Assembly (NCBI GenBank): GCA_021018815.1
Contig: JAITYX010000003.1
Span: 6,322,501 to 6,386,500 of the forward strand
DNA from: Talinum fruticosum
Lineage: Eukaryota > Streptophyta > Magnoliopsida > Caryophyllales > Talinaceae
DNA: 64,000 bases
Reading direction: 5' to 3'
Shown here: positions 1 through 18,598 of the stretch, piece after piece
How positions within the stretch are numbered: position 1 is the first letter of the stretch
Layout: every line of letters starts with the position of its first letter
Notes under the pieces: generated by a model
The model's input: the letters and a program-made list of their open reading frames with translations, nothing else
Told to the model about the DNA's origin: nothing
Database searches by the model: none
Program-made: the position numbers and the translations under genes

Positions 1-481
1 TTTTTCTCGGTTCTTGATCGAGAGGCACCGATTATTCATGTCCTATCTGTGCATCCCATAGAGGAATAAATTTTTAGATTATGAGCCACCATATATCCGA
101 TCTAGAATTATCCCTCTTTTGGCCATAGAACCTTTGTTATCTAAGTGGTACCTTTCTCTTCATTTGCATAATTGAAAAGAATGTGATTGTTTTTAATATT
201 TAACCTTTCGTTGTCAGCCTTTAGATTAGGTTAGGTTTGTTAAAAATAATTGCATGGGTGCAAAAATAAAATAAAATAATGAACCTTCTTGATTTGGTCC
301 ATTTTGTGAATTTTAGCCAAAAGTCCAAATTTGCCTCTCCTTTTAAAGTCAATCCATTAATTACATTTCCAAGTCGGTCTAAATAATCTTTAGTCTCAAC
401 CTTTTTTTAGTCAATGGTTGTTGGGCATAGCTAACACCAATCTTCTCCAGTCGACCAAGATGGGTCCCATTCTGGACCCCA
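1..481. other. unassigned AT-rich sequence
   Basis: No open frame, RNA or repeat structure is recognised here. It is the flank immediately left of a putative LTR start at 482. Confidence 0.4.
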
Positions 482-2580
482 TGTAGACACCTAAAAAGTG
501 TCGTCCTTTCTCTATTTTTTATTTGTTGGCCCGAAGATGATAATCCCGAGTCCTGTTTGAGGATTTAGATCTTGGATCTGCATCTTATTGGTGTGACGAA
601 GCCAATAAACCACAAAGAACCCCAGCAACACATAAATAGCCTTCTCCCTTAGGTCAATCCAAAAATCCTCTTTTCTTTCGGAAAATCCAAAACCAGGTCA
701 AGCCTTCGGAGACAATGGAGTTCAATGTTGTGTGCCGGGAAATCCCAAGTTTAGAATACTATATTTTACTTCGAGTACAACCAGATAAGGAGGTGAAGGC
801 CTCAAGAGAATGTTAGACATTGCATTTCATGATCACAAGAATCAACGTGTTGCGTTTAAGCTCCAAGACAGTCCACCCGAGACTAGGAGCCCACAATCTC
901 CTTGAAAGCCCAACGTGGCTGGCGCCCTTATTGGTAATTTCACTCAAAATGTTGTGTTTTGGCTAAGGAATCCCGAAACATCACGAAAAGGCACAAAACC
1001 CTAGAAGACAACCCATGGCCAGCGCCTTCTACCTTGCGTTTTGCCTCAAAACACCGTGTTCCAACTTGCGGACTCCGGGGTAGCACGCTAGGGCACGAAA
1101 CCCTAGGCAACATCGGTTGGCCGGCGCCTGCCTCCCTCCATTTACCCTATTCTATCCAGTTTTATCCCTTCTTTATCTTGGTTCTATCCGCTTCAATTTC
1201 AAGATATTCCTACCCGGTTTTGTACCCTACTTTGGACGGCTTGCCGAGCATAAACCTAGGTCATTGCTTAACCTAACCTCTCCTTATAAATAGAGAGCCT
1301 TTGCTCTTATTCTCCCAATGGCTCAACCTTCAATGTTACTCTGCTGAAATTTGCCTAAGAGCTACCGAATACTCTATTCACGTATTCGATCTCTTGGTCC
1401 CTTTTCAGCATCTTCCCACTCTTCTCTCCATTAAAACCACATCTAAACCCGAGAACTCCATCAGTCACACATCTGCCTACCTATCTTCACAAATACTAAC
1501 AAAAAACCTCATCAATTTACCACCGTCGCATCAAGAGATCTAGATCCGAGATTCTTATCGGCGAGTGGGACAACCTAAGGACAAAGATTCGATCTTCAAC
1601 AGTTTATTATTTACTTTTATGCTTTCTTTTATTACCTTCCATATTGTGGACAAATGATGTATCACTTTTAATTCCTCCCCGCCCGATGTAATCTTTTATT
1701 TCTGCTTTGCTTTCTTTTTCGCTTTTACTTTCTTTACCGCTTTCTTTACTTTTGCTTTTATCGATTTCTTTCCTTATGTTCGGTTGCTTTTAATTCTCAT
1801 TGCATGTTACTTGCTTGTTTGTTTTACATTATTTTAATTCACTACTCGAATTAGTAATAGTTGTTTTCGGAAAGGCGGAACAAAAGGGTTTGTCCCTACA
1901 TTCCGTACCCTCGCCCCCAAATCCGATTCTCGGTTCAAAGACCGATGGAGTCATATTTAGCCTCTTTTAGTCTTAGTTTTCCCATACTAAGATTAGAAGA
2001 GCAAGCTTTTGTTTTTGTTAGTTTTTCTTTCTTCAAAACTTACCGGCGACTCCTCTTTTGCTTTATTTCTATTGCATTGCATCTCGGTTTTTCTCGCTGC
2101 ATGATAAAAGAAAGAAGGGATTCTGGATCTCCCAGCCATGCCAAAAGCCGAGGCTGAATTACTTCAGCCACGGCCACCGACCAGTGCCGCTCACTTTATG
2201 GCGTTGTTTCGGCCGGCACCGGACAACCGGTGGTTGAGGCTTCGGTTCACACCGATATTTTCACACTGGTCCGGTCCTAAAGTCTCACAACGAGGTTTAG
2301 AACCCTAATTTTATATATCTTTTGGTTAAGAAATAATATCTCGGAACTTCTTAGAATAATTACTAAAATAAAATGGTTAATAAAACCGCCTTTCAAACTT
2401 TGCTTAATTCACTTTAAATCGGATTTAATAAAACTCGGAAATCTTAATAAAAGGTTAATCCCCACATTCCAAAGTCGACTTTCTAAAGTCATCTTCAAAA
2501 TCAATCTTTAAAAAAGAGACCCGACACAAGTGGAGAAGCTCGGCGGGCCTTGGCCGAGCGTGGTTCCTACACCCCTCCTC
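482..2580 (+). repeat. degenerate LTR plus leader, copy A (possibly Ty3/gypsy Tat/Ogre-like)
   Basis: The segment starts with TGTAGACACC, has a TATA box at 1285 and a pyrimidine-rich downstream part, and reaches a CCGGCGACTCC-like stretch at about 2043. That stretch resembles the tRNA-Arg type primer site I associate with Ogre/Tat elements. The same order of blocks recurs from 2587: ACCACAAAGAACC, a TATAAATAGAG box, GTAATC...TTTTATTTC, GGCGACTC, an AATAATATC block and TGGTTCCTACAC. No gag or pol frame is present. The repeat relationship is visible in the sequence; the family assignment is inference. Confidence 0.45.
1285..1294 (+). promoter_or_regulatory. TATA box of LTR-like copy A
   Basis: TATAAATAGA sits mid-way through the repeat and is conserved at 3042-3050 in copy B. 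This fits an LTR U3 promoter. It does not serve any gene seen in this window. Confidence 0.4.
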
Positions 2581-2586
2581 TCTTCG

Positions 2587-4345
2587 ATGAAACCACAAAG
2601 AACCCATTAGCACCACAAAAATAAGCTTCTTTGCTTAGGCCGGCCCACAAACGTATTTTCTTTCGGACGAATCAAGCCGGGTTCGGGCTCCCAATTAGGA
2701 AACCCAAATCGGCACCGCATTTCGATTAGGCGCATTAAACGCATCGTTTCACTCCCAGCATTCAAGCGTGACATGAAACTCAGCATCTATTTGACAACGT
2801 CAACACCGGTGCCGCAATTTAAGGCCAAACATGCCATAACGCTGCGTTGTTCCTAGAAGCCGACTAAGGCACGAAACCCAAGATGTCCATACGACACCAT
2901 TTGAGACGGAGGTGGGATTTTTCGGTCCAGCAGGATTTTATTTGGTCCATTTCCATCATTCTCGCAGATGAAACCGGGCTCGATTCAGTTGGGTTTGACG
3001 ATCGAACGTGTTTAGGTCATTTTTGTGAACTAGGAATTTTTTATAAATAGAGGGCTAACCCCCTCATTTTTGGCTGCTATGTTTTAAGTTAAGGGCTGCT
3101 ACGTTTTTAGCTAAGGGCTACATTTTTACCTTGTTAACCCTTCTATGCTTAAAACTCTCTCATTTCTTTCTACCACTCTCTACTCTCTCTCCATTTTCGT
3201 AATACCGTCAAATATTTCCTCCAATCTTAAACTCCACAAAATATCCTTTTTCTGTCCTCCTTTTGAGCTTAGTACCCTACCGATTCATTTCGTAATTAAA
3301 GTTCGATAGATGGGACAACTCTGAGGGCATCAAATCTGCTTTCACCTCCCTCTTATAGTTTTTCTTTTATTTACGATTTTTAATGCTTTCCGTATTATGA
3401 ATCAGAAATGTAATCGCATTTAATTCCTCCCGCCCATTGTAACTTTTTATTTCTTCTCGCTTTATTTTGCTCTCTTTATTACTTTTCTTTATCGCTTTCC
3501 TCCTTGTTTGTTTATCGCTTTCTTAGCATGTTTTGGTTGATTTAATTTCCACACTCCGTATGTTGTATGCTTGGATTGATGAACATATTTTTCTTAACTC
3601 ACAACTTAAACTAGTAAAGGTCATTCTGTTGACGAGGCGAAATGGAGAGCTTATCTCTTCATTTCGTACCTTCACCCTCGAACACTTGATTCTCAATTTA
3701 AGACCAATGGAGTCTCTTTTAAAAATCTCTTTAAAGCTTAATTTTTCTATACTAAAATTGGAAGTGTATTTTTTAGTTTTTATTTTCTAAAACCGATTGG
3801 CGACTCTCTTATTTTTGCTTTTATTTATGCTAATTGCTTATTGACATTTCTGGTTTAAAAATGGAAAATTTTAAATTATTTTTTGACCAGTCGGGGTTAT
3901 AGGACCAAGACTGATTTCTCGGTCTCGGCCCTATAAGCGGCATCGATTATCAATCAATATTGGATCTCCCGGCGCCGGTTGATAGCCGGGCGTGGCTCTT
4001 GGTCCAAACTGGTTTATTCTTACCTTTTAACCTAAAACCTTGCGTCAGAAAATGATTTTTATTTTTCTGTTTTATTAAACTATAAAATAATATCCTGAGA
4101 TTTCTTGAAGATTAATTTCTAAAATAAATGATTAATAGAAATCGACAATCATGCTTTTATCTAAGTTGTTTTCAAATCATATATTAAAATAAATAATCTT
4201 AATAAGAGGCGTACTCACACTTTCAAAATAAACTTTCAAAAAGAATCTTAAAAAAATAAATTAAGGAAGCCAACAGTCGTGAGGAAAAGCGGCCACTGGT
4301 TCCTACGAGGAACGAGCCGTGGTTCCTACACATGGTTGTCAAGAA
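2587..4345 (+). repeat. degenerate LTR plus leader, copy B
   Basis: This is the second, diverged copy of the unit at 482-2580. It shares the ACCACAAAGAACC block (from about 2587), TATAAATAG at 3042, the GCATTTAATTCCTCCCGCCC block near 3416, TTGGCGACTCTC at 3797 and TGGTTCCTACACATGG near 4320. The spacing to copy A drifts from about 1980 bp to 1757 bp because of internal indels. The open frames here are short and unlike any known protein. Confidence 0.45.
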
Positions 4346-6146
4346 GAAAACCAGGAAGCCGCCTCACGCAACTTCCGTGGTCGTCAACCAAGCCCCCAAA
4401 ACACCCAAGTGACGCAAAACTACCCCCTCTCTGCCGTGAAGATCATCTCATGAAATTATGATGAAATCACCACCAACAAGGTATAAATCGACCACCTAGA
4501 AACCAGTTGACCACAGTCACGCTCATGAAACACAACTAGGTGGCGGCGTGTGACCTACACATGCTTCCATCAAAGTCTGTTTTCTGGAATTGTTGTTATG
4601 GCATAGATTGGAGTCGGGAGGAAAAAGTCAGACAAAAGGTCTTCGTCTACGATGTATGTCGCTCACGAGCCACCTCCTCTAGATAGTTTTGATGAGTTAA
4701 TCTTGATTTGTCTCTCCCTCTTTCTATAAGTTTAAAAGTATAGAGGGAGATTTAGGGGATGAAGTCAGACAAAAGGCCTAGTCCCAGATCTAGTTGGCAT
4801 TGGCCATTGAGGCCACGCCGAGGTGGTCACCACGGCCACAAAGGAGGTTGGGCAAGGGGATGGGGTCCCAAAAAGGCTTAGTAGGTCAAGATCTAGGAAA
4901 CGGGTTAGGAGGTAGACATCTTAGTGAATGGGTCAGAGAGTTGGTTTAGGTACCAAAGAAAAATCAAATAGCATTAAGCGAACTAATCCTGCTCAGGGGA
5001 TACATGCTGAACTAATTATGTGATTACAAATAATTAAACACATAATTACAGGCTAATCACCTAACTAATCAAGCAAAAAGAATCGAGGTTAGAAACATGC
5101 AATCCTCTGTTCTAAGATAGCATTAAGCAAACTAATCATGCTAAGGGGAATACCATTGTTGCTAGGTAGCCCACGAATAAATTCCCAAGTCACGGACACG
5201 ATAATTTGATCCTACATTCAAGTTACGAATTTGCCAATGAACATCGAGTATAGAGTACTTGGAGATTATTAGAGTTGCCTGAAATAATCACGAGACGGTA
5301 TGATGGATAGTTTATACGTGAGAGAGAATAGAGACAGAATAAGTTTTTAGAGTATCACGCTAAGTAAGTTGGATCACAAAGATTTCTAGGTATCTCTATT
5401 TAAGGGGAGAAAAATATTTCATAATTAAATGGCTGATGAAATGTAATTGATTCTCTGAGTCAACTCTTTTATAACCATTACGAAGTATAGTCAACACAAC
5501 CAAATAAAAAGTTTGATTACTTTCCGCGTTAAATACATATAAAATAAACAACCAAATAAAAAGTTTTTTTAAAAAAACAAAAAACCTAGCCACCTCCTCT
5601 CTCTCCCTCTCGTGCTCTCTAGAAAATTATACCTCCTTCTTTTCTTAGTGGTTTCATTGATCTTTTGTCAATAGTAAGTCCAATATCTCTTTCTTTTATA
5701 TTTGATCTATTTTCTCTACAAATAATCATCCTCTCTCCATTCGTGAGAGTCTCTCTATACCCTCTTTTAATGAGTGTTATAGTCTCTCACTTTCGGAGCG
5801 ATTCTATCAGTTTCTTTCATATTAGTATGGTTGTCCGGTTGAATTGTCGGTTCATTGTTATATCGGTCTAGTAACGAACATCAATTTTTCAGATTCGGAC
5901 TAATATAGCAAATAAATATATCCGAAAGGAAGATTATATGTGATTTGTGGACCTCTCGTTAGAAACTGTATGATAAAATAGTAACCGAGTGAAAGAGGAG
6001 TGATCACAAGAATTTCAATTAGTTATTTCAATCGAAAAATTCATTTTATTATTTTAGTTATGAATTTGATAGAGTGATTTTTTTTTTGTAAATATGATAT
6101 GACCTTCAATTAATAAAATTTATCTATTATTTTAAATAAAAAAAAA
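4346..6146. other. non-coding sequence, nothing recognised
   Basis: Only short chance open frames are present. A motif AACCAAATAAAAAGTTT occurs twice near 5489 and 5549. No protein, RNA or transposon end could be supported. Confidence 0.4.
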
Positions 6147-6527
6147 GTAAACAATGAATAGAAATTCGCTGAGATCAACAAAATCAAAAACATAACCAAA
6201 GAGGTAAGATAACGACGATATCGATTATATTCAAGAGGACAAAAATCCATAGATCTCGACTTTGTATCCTACAAAACAAAGGGCCGACGGTACATGTCCT
6301 TGTAAAATGGCGACACTTGCCCTGCTAGAGTGCTCTGTAAACAATGAATAGAAATTCGCTGAGATCAACGAAATCAAAAACATAACCAAAGAGGTAAGAT
6401 AACGACAATATCGATTATGTTCAAGAGGACAACAGTCCATAGATCTCGACTCTGCATCCTGCAAAACAAAGGGCCGCTACGGTACATATCCTTCTAAAAT
6501 GGCGACAATTGCCCTGCTAGAGTGCTC
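6147..6527. repeat. 190-bp tandem duplication, two copies
   Basis: Copy 1 (6147-6336) and copy 2 (6337-6527) both start GTAAACAATGAATAGAAATT and end near GCCCTGCTAGAGTGCTC. They differ at only a handful of positions, so the duplication is recent. Neither copy has a convincing reading frame. Confidence 0.85.
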
Positions 6528-7842
6528 ACTATTGAAACAATTGTTTACTAATCTATATCTTGTTATAATCACTTAATAACTAGGACAACTTTGATCCACT
6601 TATTTTAAAGTTACAAGATAAATCCAATATCCATTTTGTGGAGGTACCATTGTTTGAAACTCGCACCATAATTATGCCCATTGTTTTTGTGGGGGAGATA
6701 GGGGATTCCACCTTCCCATCTACTCAGCAAGCATTTTGGTTGCTCAGTTACCTCATTTCATGCGTACGAATGTATTAAAAGAGTTTGAAAAGTTTTCACT
6801 GGAGTTATCTGAGTTGTCATTTTCGCCTACACGAAAATAGCATAAAGTAAGAGCCACTATACCTGCCTAATTTGAACTATGTCATCACGATTTACCTCAG
6901 CTCGCATTCAGCTGCCTCCACTACACAACGATCAATAGAGTTGGAGAAGTCTAAGTCAATATGACAACACGACTAAAATCTGATATGAAGTTATTGAACA
7001 TGAACCTAGCACAAACCAAACCGGTTTTATAACCTCAAGTTGATATAAATTAATTATTTAGTATGAAAACATATTTCTTTAAGTTTTTATGTAAATCCTA
7101 CTATTTTCAAGATCAACACAAAATTGACCCGATTATTAAATAGGTCGATCAGAACTGACTGTTTTCCAATTGCCTATCCACCCCAGCTGCCAATGGAAGT
7201 TAATGGTAATGGGCAGTATAATTCTGATTAGGAGCAATACACATTCAATTTCACTGCTGACTTGAGGCCCAATTAATAGACAATTTGTAAGTAGTGGCAA
7301 GTTTATAATGTTTAGGATGGTGTCGTAAGCAAACATTAACCACAAAAATTTTAATTTTTATCATATATAAAATTCTTTATCATTTTCAAAAGGGGCATTC
7401 ATAAAAAAGAAAAAAATAGTTGATACTTATCAATTGTTAGAGAACATAGAAGTGGAACATATAACATTTTTTTAGATTAGGCCACCATGTATGAGGGCCT
7501 TCATATGCACTCATTAACTTGATTTGATCCTGAAACGACCAGACATCCAATCCAACCTAAATTATTCTCTCTGGAAAAACTAATACCTCGTTGTGATGAG
7601 CACAGTGGATATGCAACTGCCTCACTCACTCCCACATTGGTGAGACGATAGGAAGCAAAACAAATTAAAAACCGCACTTTGAGTACATAGGAGGGGCCCA
7701 ACGGCTGGGTGCACTCTACACATGCGCACTTAGCTTCCATACCCTGCATAATGTGTACTACATCAACTCTCAACTTAAACCACTTACCACCACTTTTCTA
7801 CATGATATATCAGCCACCAGTATAATTAATTGTTTTAGAGTC
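6528..7842. other. 5' flank of the subtilase gene
   Basis: No gene is recognised between the 190-bp duplication and the subtilase promoter. The sequence is AT-rich with short chance open frames on the minus strand and should contain the upstream regulatory region of the protease gene. Confidence 0.4.
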
Positions 7843-7843
7843 T

Positions 7844-7852
7844 CTATATATA
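7844..7852 (+). promoter_or_regulatory. putative TATA box of the subtilase gene
   Basis: TCTATATATATG lies about 60 nt upstream of the ATG at 7908. This leaves room for a start site about 30 nt downstream and a short 5' UTR. The position is plausible but is supported only by motif and spacing. Confidence 0.4.
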
Positions 7853-7907
7853 TGTTGGTTGTACGAATCTTGTTCTTGACAGGCATAACCACCACCTAAT
7901 CACAGCC

Positions 7908-13966
<6,059 letters not shown>

Positions 13967-15241
13967 TCTCATTTTTATAGGCAGTGACTTACCAGGTCAT
14001 TAATCCTTTTAGTGAAGTTGATGTAAGATGGTTGTGAGTCTCCAGATGGAGCCCAAGGGGCATCTTTATATGATGCAATCTCATGTAAGAAAACTAGAAC
14101 TGTTTTACTGTATCACTACTCAAGATGTGGGTTTGAGGGTGACCTGAAATCAAACTGGTACAATTGTACTTGTCAGAGGCTCAAATTGTCCGAAGGGGAC
14201 ACTTACTGCTTTCTAAGAAACACAGTTAGTAGATAAAAACCATCAAATTTTGTCACTGCCATTGAGCAAGATAAAACATGGAAGGTGAAGTGATTTATCG
14301 TGAATTTCAGCATACAATGTATCATCAATGTCAGTATTAGCATGTACCAGAGGAGTACCAACCGTTCAAGTATAAAAGAACACTTGAAGACACTCGTAAT
14401 CAAAAGGATTAAATCTTTCCATATATCATTAAAAGATCACAGCGGAAAATTAGAGATATAGGAACCACCAAAAATTTTGTTACCACGGCTACATTCTTAT
14501 TTTTCTTGTGGAACCACTTAGAAACAATCATACACTAAACTGAGAATCTCTAATATCACAAAATCATCAGATCTCTAGGAAAAAGTGCACTAATTACATC
14601 TTTTACTTGAAATCACCTTGTATCTCCTTGTCAATTCTTCCTCTTCTTCAGCAATGGATGTTGGTCAGGGGGCAGCCTTAATTGTGTCCCCCACTACTGG
14701 GTCACCACTCACCAGTGGCTGGCTAACTACTCAATGGTTAGATGGTAACCGTCGCCAGGCCGGCCTTCCTATTCCTCATCCTGTTTCTCGTGTTCTTCTA
14801 CTGTACATACAAGTTCTGATATTATACACTCCAGAAAGTTCAATGAATATCATTGGTTCAGATAATCCAAAACTAAGTGTCCCAATCCAGGCCCATCATT
14901 TGGCTTTTCAGTTCTTCACTGCATTTAATAGGCAAACATTGAGGAGGAATGATGACTGCTGACACATGGAATTTACAATTTAGTTCAAAAGGAGCATAAG
15001 AAATTATTAGAATTTACATAGAGAAGGAAGAAATCCATCCAATAAAACCTACAATAATTTACACTAAATTCTCCCATTAAACTCTACAATGCATCAACCG
15101 TAGACTAGGTTGGTCAGGGAAGAAGATCTAGAGCCCTCCGTTCCAGTGACATCAGCTAGCTCTTACAGCAGCAATGCGGCTGTGAAAAGAGGTATGAGCT
15201 TGCGAAGTAGCAACTCAGATTGATCTACCCATGGAATGAAT
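13967..15241. other. intergenic region between two convergent genes
   Basis: It holds the 3' UTRs of the subtilase (+) and the MCA gene (-). One plus-strand open frame (14618-14962, 114 codons, GC-richer than its surroundings, MDVGQGAALIVSPTTGSPL near its start) is not recognised. It has no clear promoter or relatives I can name, so I leave it uncalled. Confidence 0.5.
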
Positions 15242-18200
15242 TCAAGATTCCATGTGTTGTGCTGTAGGTGGGCTGGTCATGGTTATCACAGGACCTATAT
15301 GGTTCAAAGAACGGCAAGAAAATAAAATGCTTATAATTGTAGCATATGGATGTGGATTAACAGAAGCACTCAATAGTCACCAGTTAGACTTAAATGGGTA
15401 CCTTTAACCCCACGAATCTCCACTTCTCGCCATTCTTGAACAAGAGAACAGCAACAGCATAACAAATGTGATAGGAAGTCATCAAATAGGCCTCCCTGCC
15501 ACAGATAGCAGAATTCAGGACTAAGATAAGAGATATTAGGGACATAGAGGAGTACAAAGGACTCCATGATTTTAGTCAGATTGCTACAGGATAGCTACCT
15601 TGATGTTAAGCATCCTGCGAAGCTTTCTTCTGATAAAGCAAGTGTAGCAACAACATGATACCACCAATGAGTATGCCAGCAACTGATGGCATGCCTCTTC
15701 TGAAGCTGTAACAATTCAACATAATTTCCAAATTATCTTAAGCCTTCAGACATAATGCTGCATTTTAGGATAGAGAAGAATAAAAGTAATCTACTAAAGT
15801 GAACTGGTCTCCAAATTGTCCTTCACTTCCTTTCAATGAAGTAGTAGGCAGTTATTGCCTTTTAATTAATGGTTCAAGGTAGCCAGCCTCCCCGCAATTT
15901 AGGGGTTAGACTGCTACGTCTTCCCTTTCCCCCAACCCTGCTTTGATGGGGCTCTCAAGTATGATTTCGTTTTAGACTTTATAGAAGAGTTTATCAGCTC
16001 TGTTTTGGTTCAGCATTCATTATCCCCCTGTAGTTTGAAGGTCTTTAGGTCATCCATCTTTTGTTTCCCTTCCCTCACATACCCAGAGGCCAATGCCAAT
16101 GAACATTCATTGCCTAGATTCAAAGACCTTTTACCATTTCAAGCAAACAAAAAGAAGAAGACAATAATAGTTTGGGGGAAACAAAGTTTGGTTTGACAAT
16201 AAACATAAATCTTGCCCCTAGATGATTGTTTCTCGTCTAGATACAAAGATGTATAAACAATTTCAACCATAGGAAAAAAAGACAAGTACAGTTTGGCACA
16301 TCAAAAGGTTTGGGTATTCCAGTAAACATAAATCTTTATTTTGCACTCAGATTGTTTCTTCATAATTAATAATCTTGCACCTCATAGTTCTCCATTTTCA
16401 GTTTCCAAATGAAATAAGAATTGTTATTAAGAAAGGAAGCATGCGTTTTCACACAGTAGCCCTGAACATAACTCATTAGGAACTGGAAATTATTCAGCCA
16501 AAGTCACTTGTTGAGAGATATTGAGTTGCTTACACATATGCCTATTTGTTGCCACAGATGCAATCTTTGAAAGTGTCCCACAAGGGAAGAAAAATGTTCT
16601 TGCACCTGCCAATGAAAAACTGAATGAGCTCAACCTACTCTTATATTATACTACAATTAAGATGTCTGGAAATGAGGTACACTTTAGTCTTCACCACTGT
16701 GTATTGCAAATTTTGAATATCCATCAGTCAATTATGTCATGTTATCTCATCCAATTACTAAACAAGTCTGACTGGAAAAGTCCAAAATATTTGCAAGTAG
16801 AAGTATTTATCCATCTTTACGGACATAAATCATAGAAAGGAAAAACAAAACTCAAATCCAAGGAACATACACAACTTTGGATCTGAGCAACAGCCAAGCA
16901 GATCTGTATGCCATTCTTCCATGACATATCCTGCAGGCCCAACGCAAGTATCCCTGCACTCAGAGATAGTCAACATATTGCTAGCTATGACTTGTAACGC
17001 AGGCAAGAAAATTTTTGAATAGTAGACACAAGATACCAAGGTTCAGATCTCAAATGAAGCATAATGAACATGATTAGGTTCACAAGTTTCAATAATTAAG
17101 AGTGAGACCCTCTGTGGCAAGGTGTGGGGAGGTCAAGATGTATGCCTTACCCTGATAGGGACCATCAGAGTTGCACTGGTCCCAGCAGACCCACAACCAA
17201 AAATCTTGGTAAAAAGTAAATTGAAGGAGTTGAGATGTATGCAGCCTCACCCCCAACAGATATAGTCATTTATCAGAGCTTGACTATTCACGAGAGATAA
17301 ATGAAACATAAAACAAATTACTTTTTTTGGGCAAAATAAAAAAAAATACTTTGGTGCAATAACGTATACCACCATACCACCTGAACAAATGGGGAAAGAA
17401 AGGAAATATAGTTATCTTAGTTTATGTCTGCAGGATCTACCTTACAGCATTCTTAATCTTAGAAGAGCTCTCATCCAGACAAAAACTTTTTCCATCGTAG
17501 CAGTCTAAACTTTCAGAACCCATCTTTCTGGAGTTTCTCGCAGCAGCTTCTGTTACCTCAATAAGATGTTGAATCACTTGGCATTGACCAACATCCATGT
17601 TAGATTGTGACCGTTGCAATTCTACATGAAGTTTCTCATTTTCTTCCTGAAGTGCTTGGTCAAAACGCAGGCTTGGATAAGAACACGACAGGGATTTCTT
17701 CAGCAGAACAGTGTCAGCTTTGGAGGGTTCCTGATTCAAAATTGCAACCTGAATCTTTCTCTCCTCATCATCTAATGTGTAATCGTAGTGATCCCTCTCA
17801 ATACGCTCCAATCTTTCCTGGCCATCAAGAGGATTATAAGGGAAAATCAGACATAGTAGATGACCAACAAAACGAAATATAGCCATACAAAGTGACACCA
17901 TTAAGCTATTGAAGTACCCTGTTTGTGCCTTCCCATCGCCTTATTTAGTATTTGACCATGCTGTTTCCATCATTTCCATTTCCCACTCACTCACATCAAA
18001 CAATGGTCATTGAAAAAATGTAGACACTTTAATACCTGTACTATCGACAAATGATATAAAAGCCCCTCGGGTATTGAAAAGAAAATAATAAATTACTACC
18101 CTGTAGTATCGTATAATGTTGTTTAATTGTAAAAAGTTTCCTTTTATGTGTTATAATATTATACGATACCTAAGGGTAGTAATTAATTATTTTCGATACT

Positions 18201-18562
18201 CGAGGGGCTTTTTATTATTTATCGATAGTATAGGGTACTAAAGTGTCAAAAACCCTTGAAAAATCCAATGAACACTAAGGAGGAGCCACATGCCAATACA
18301 AGCGGAAGGCAGCAATTTTGAGCGTAGCACATTGATAATCCTTTTTTTTTTTTTTGGACAAAGGTGTAATTCCTTTCGGGCCCCAAGCGTTGTAAAAGTT
18401 CTCCCGACAAGTGCATTTTTGTGGATTCAAATTTGCGTTCTCCTTGTTACCAGGATAAGGTTGCTACCACTTCAACCAACACTTTTGGTAGTCCAATTAT
18501 TATGTGAGGGTTAATATATGGAGAAAAATCAGAGTTGATGTTTAAGGGGGACTCCGAATCTA

Positions 18563-18598
<36 letters not shown>

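Noticed and set aside
14618..14962. 114-codon plus-strand open frame in the intergenic region
   Set aside because: No recognisable domain, no clear promoter or splice context, and it lies in the 3' flanks of two convergent genes. Recorded but not called as a gene.
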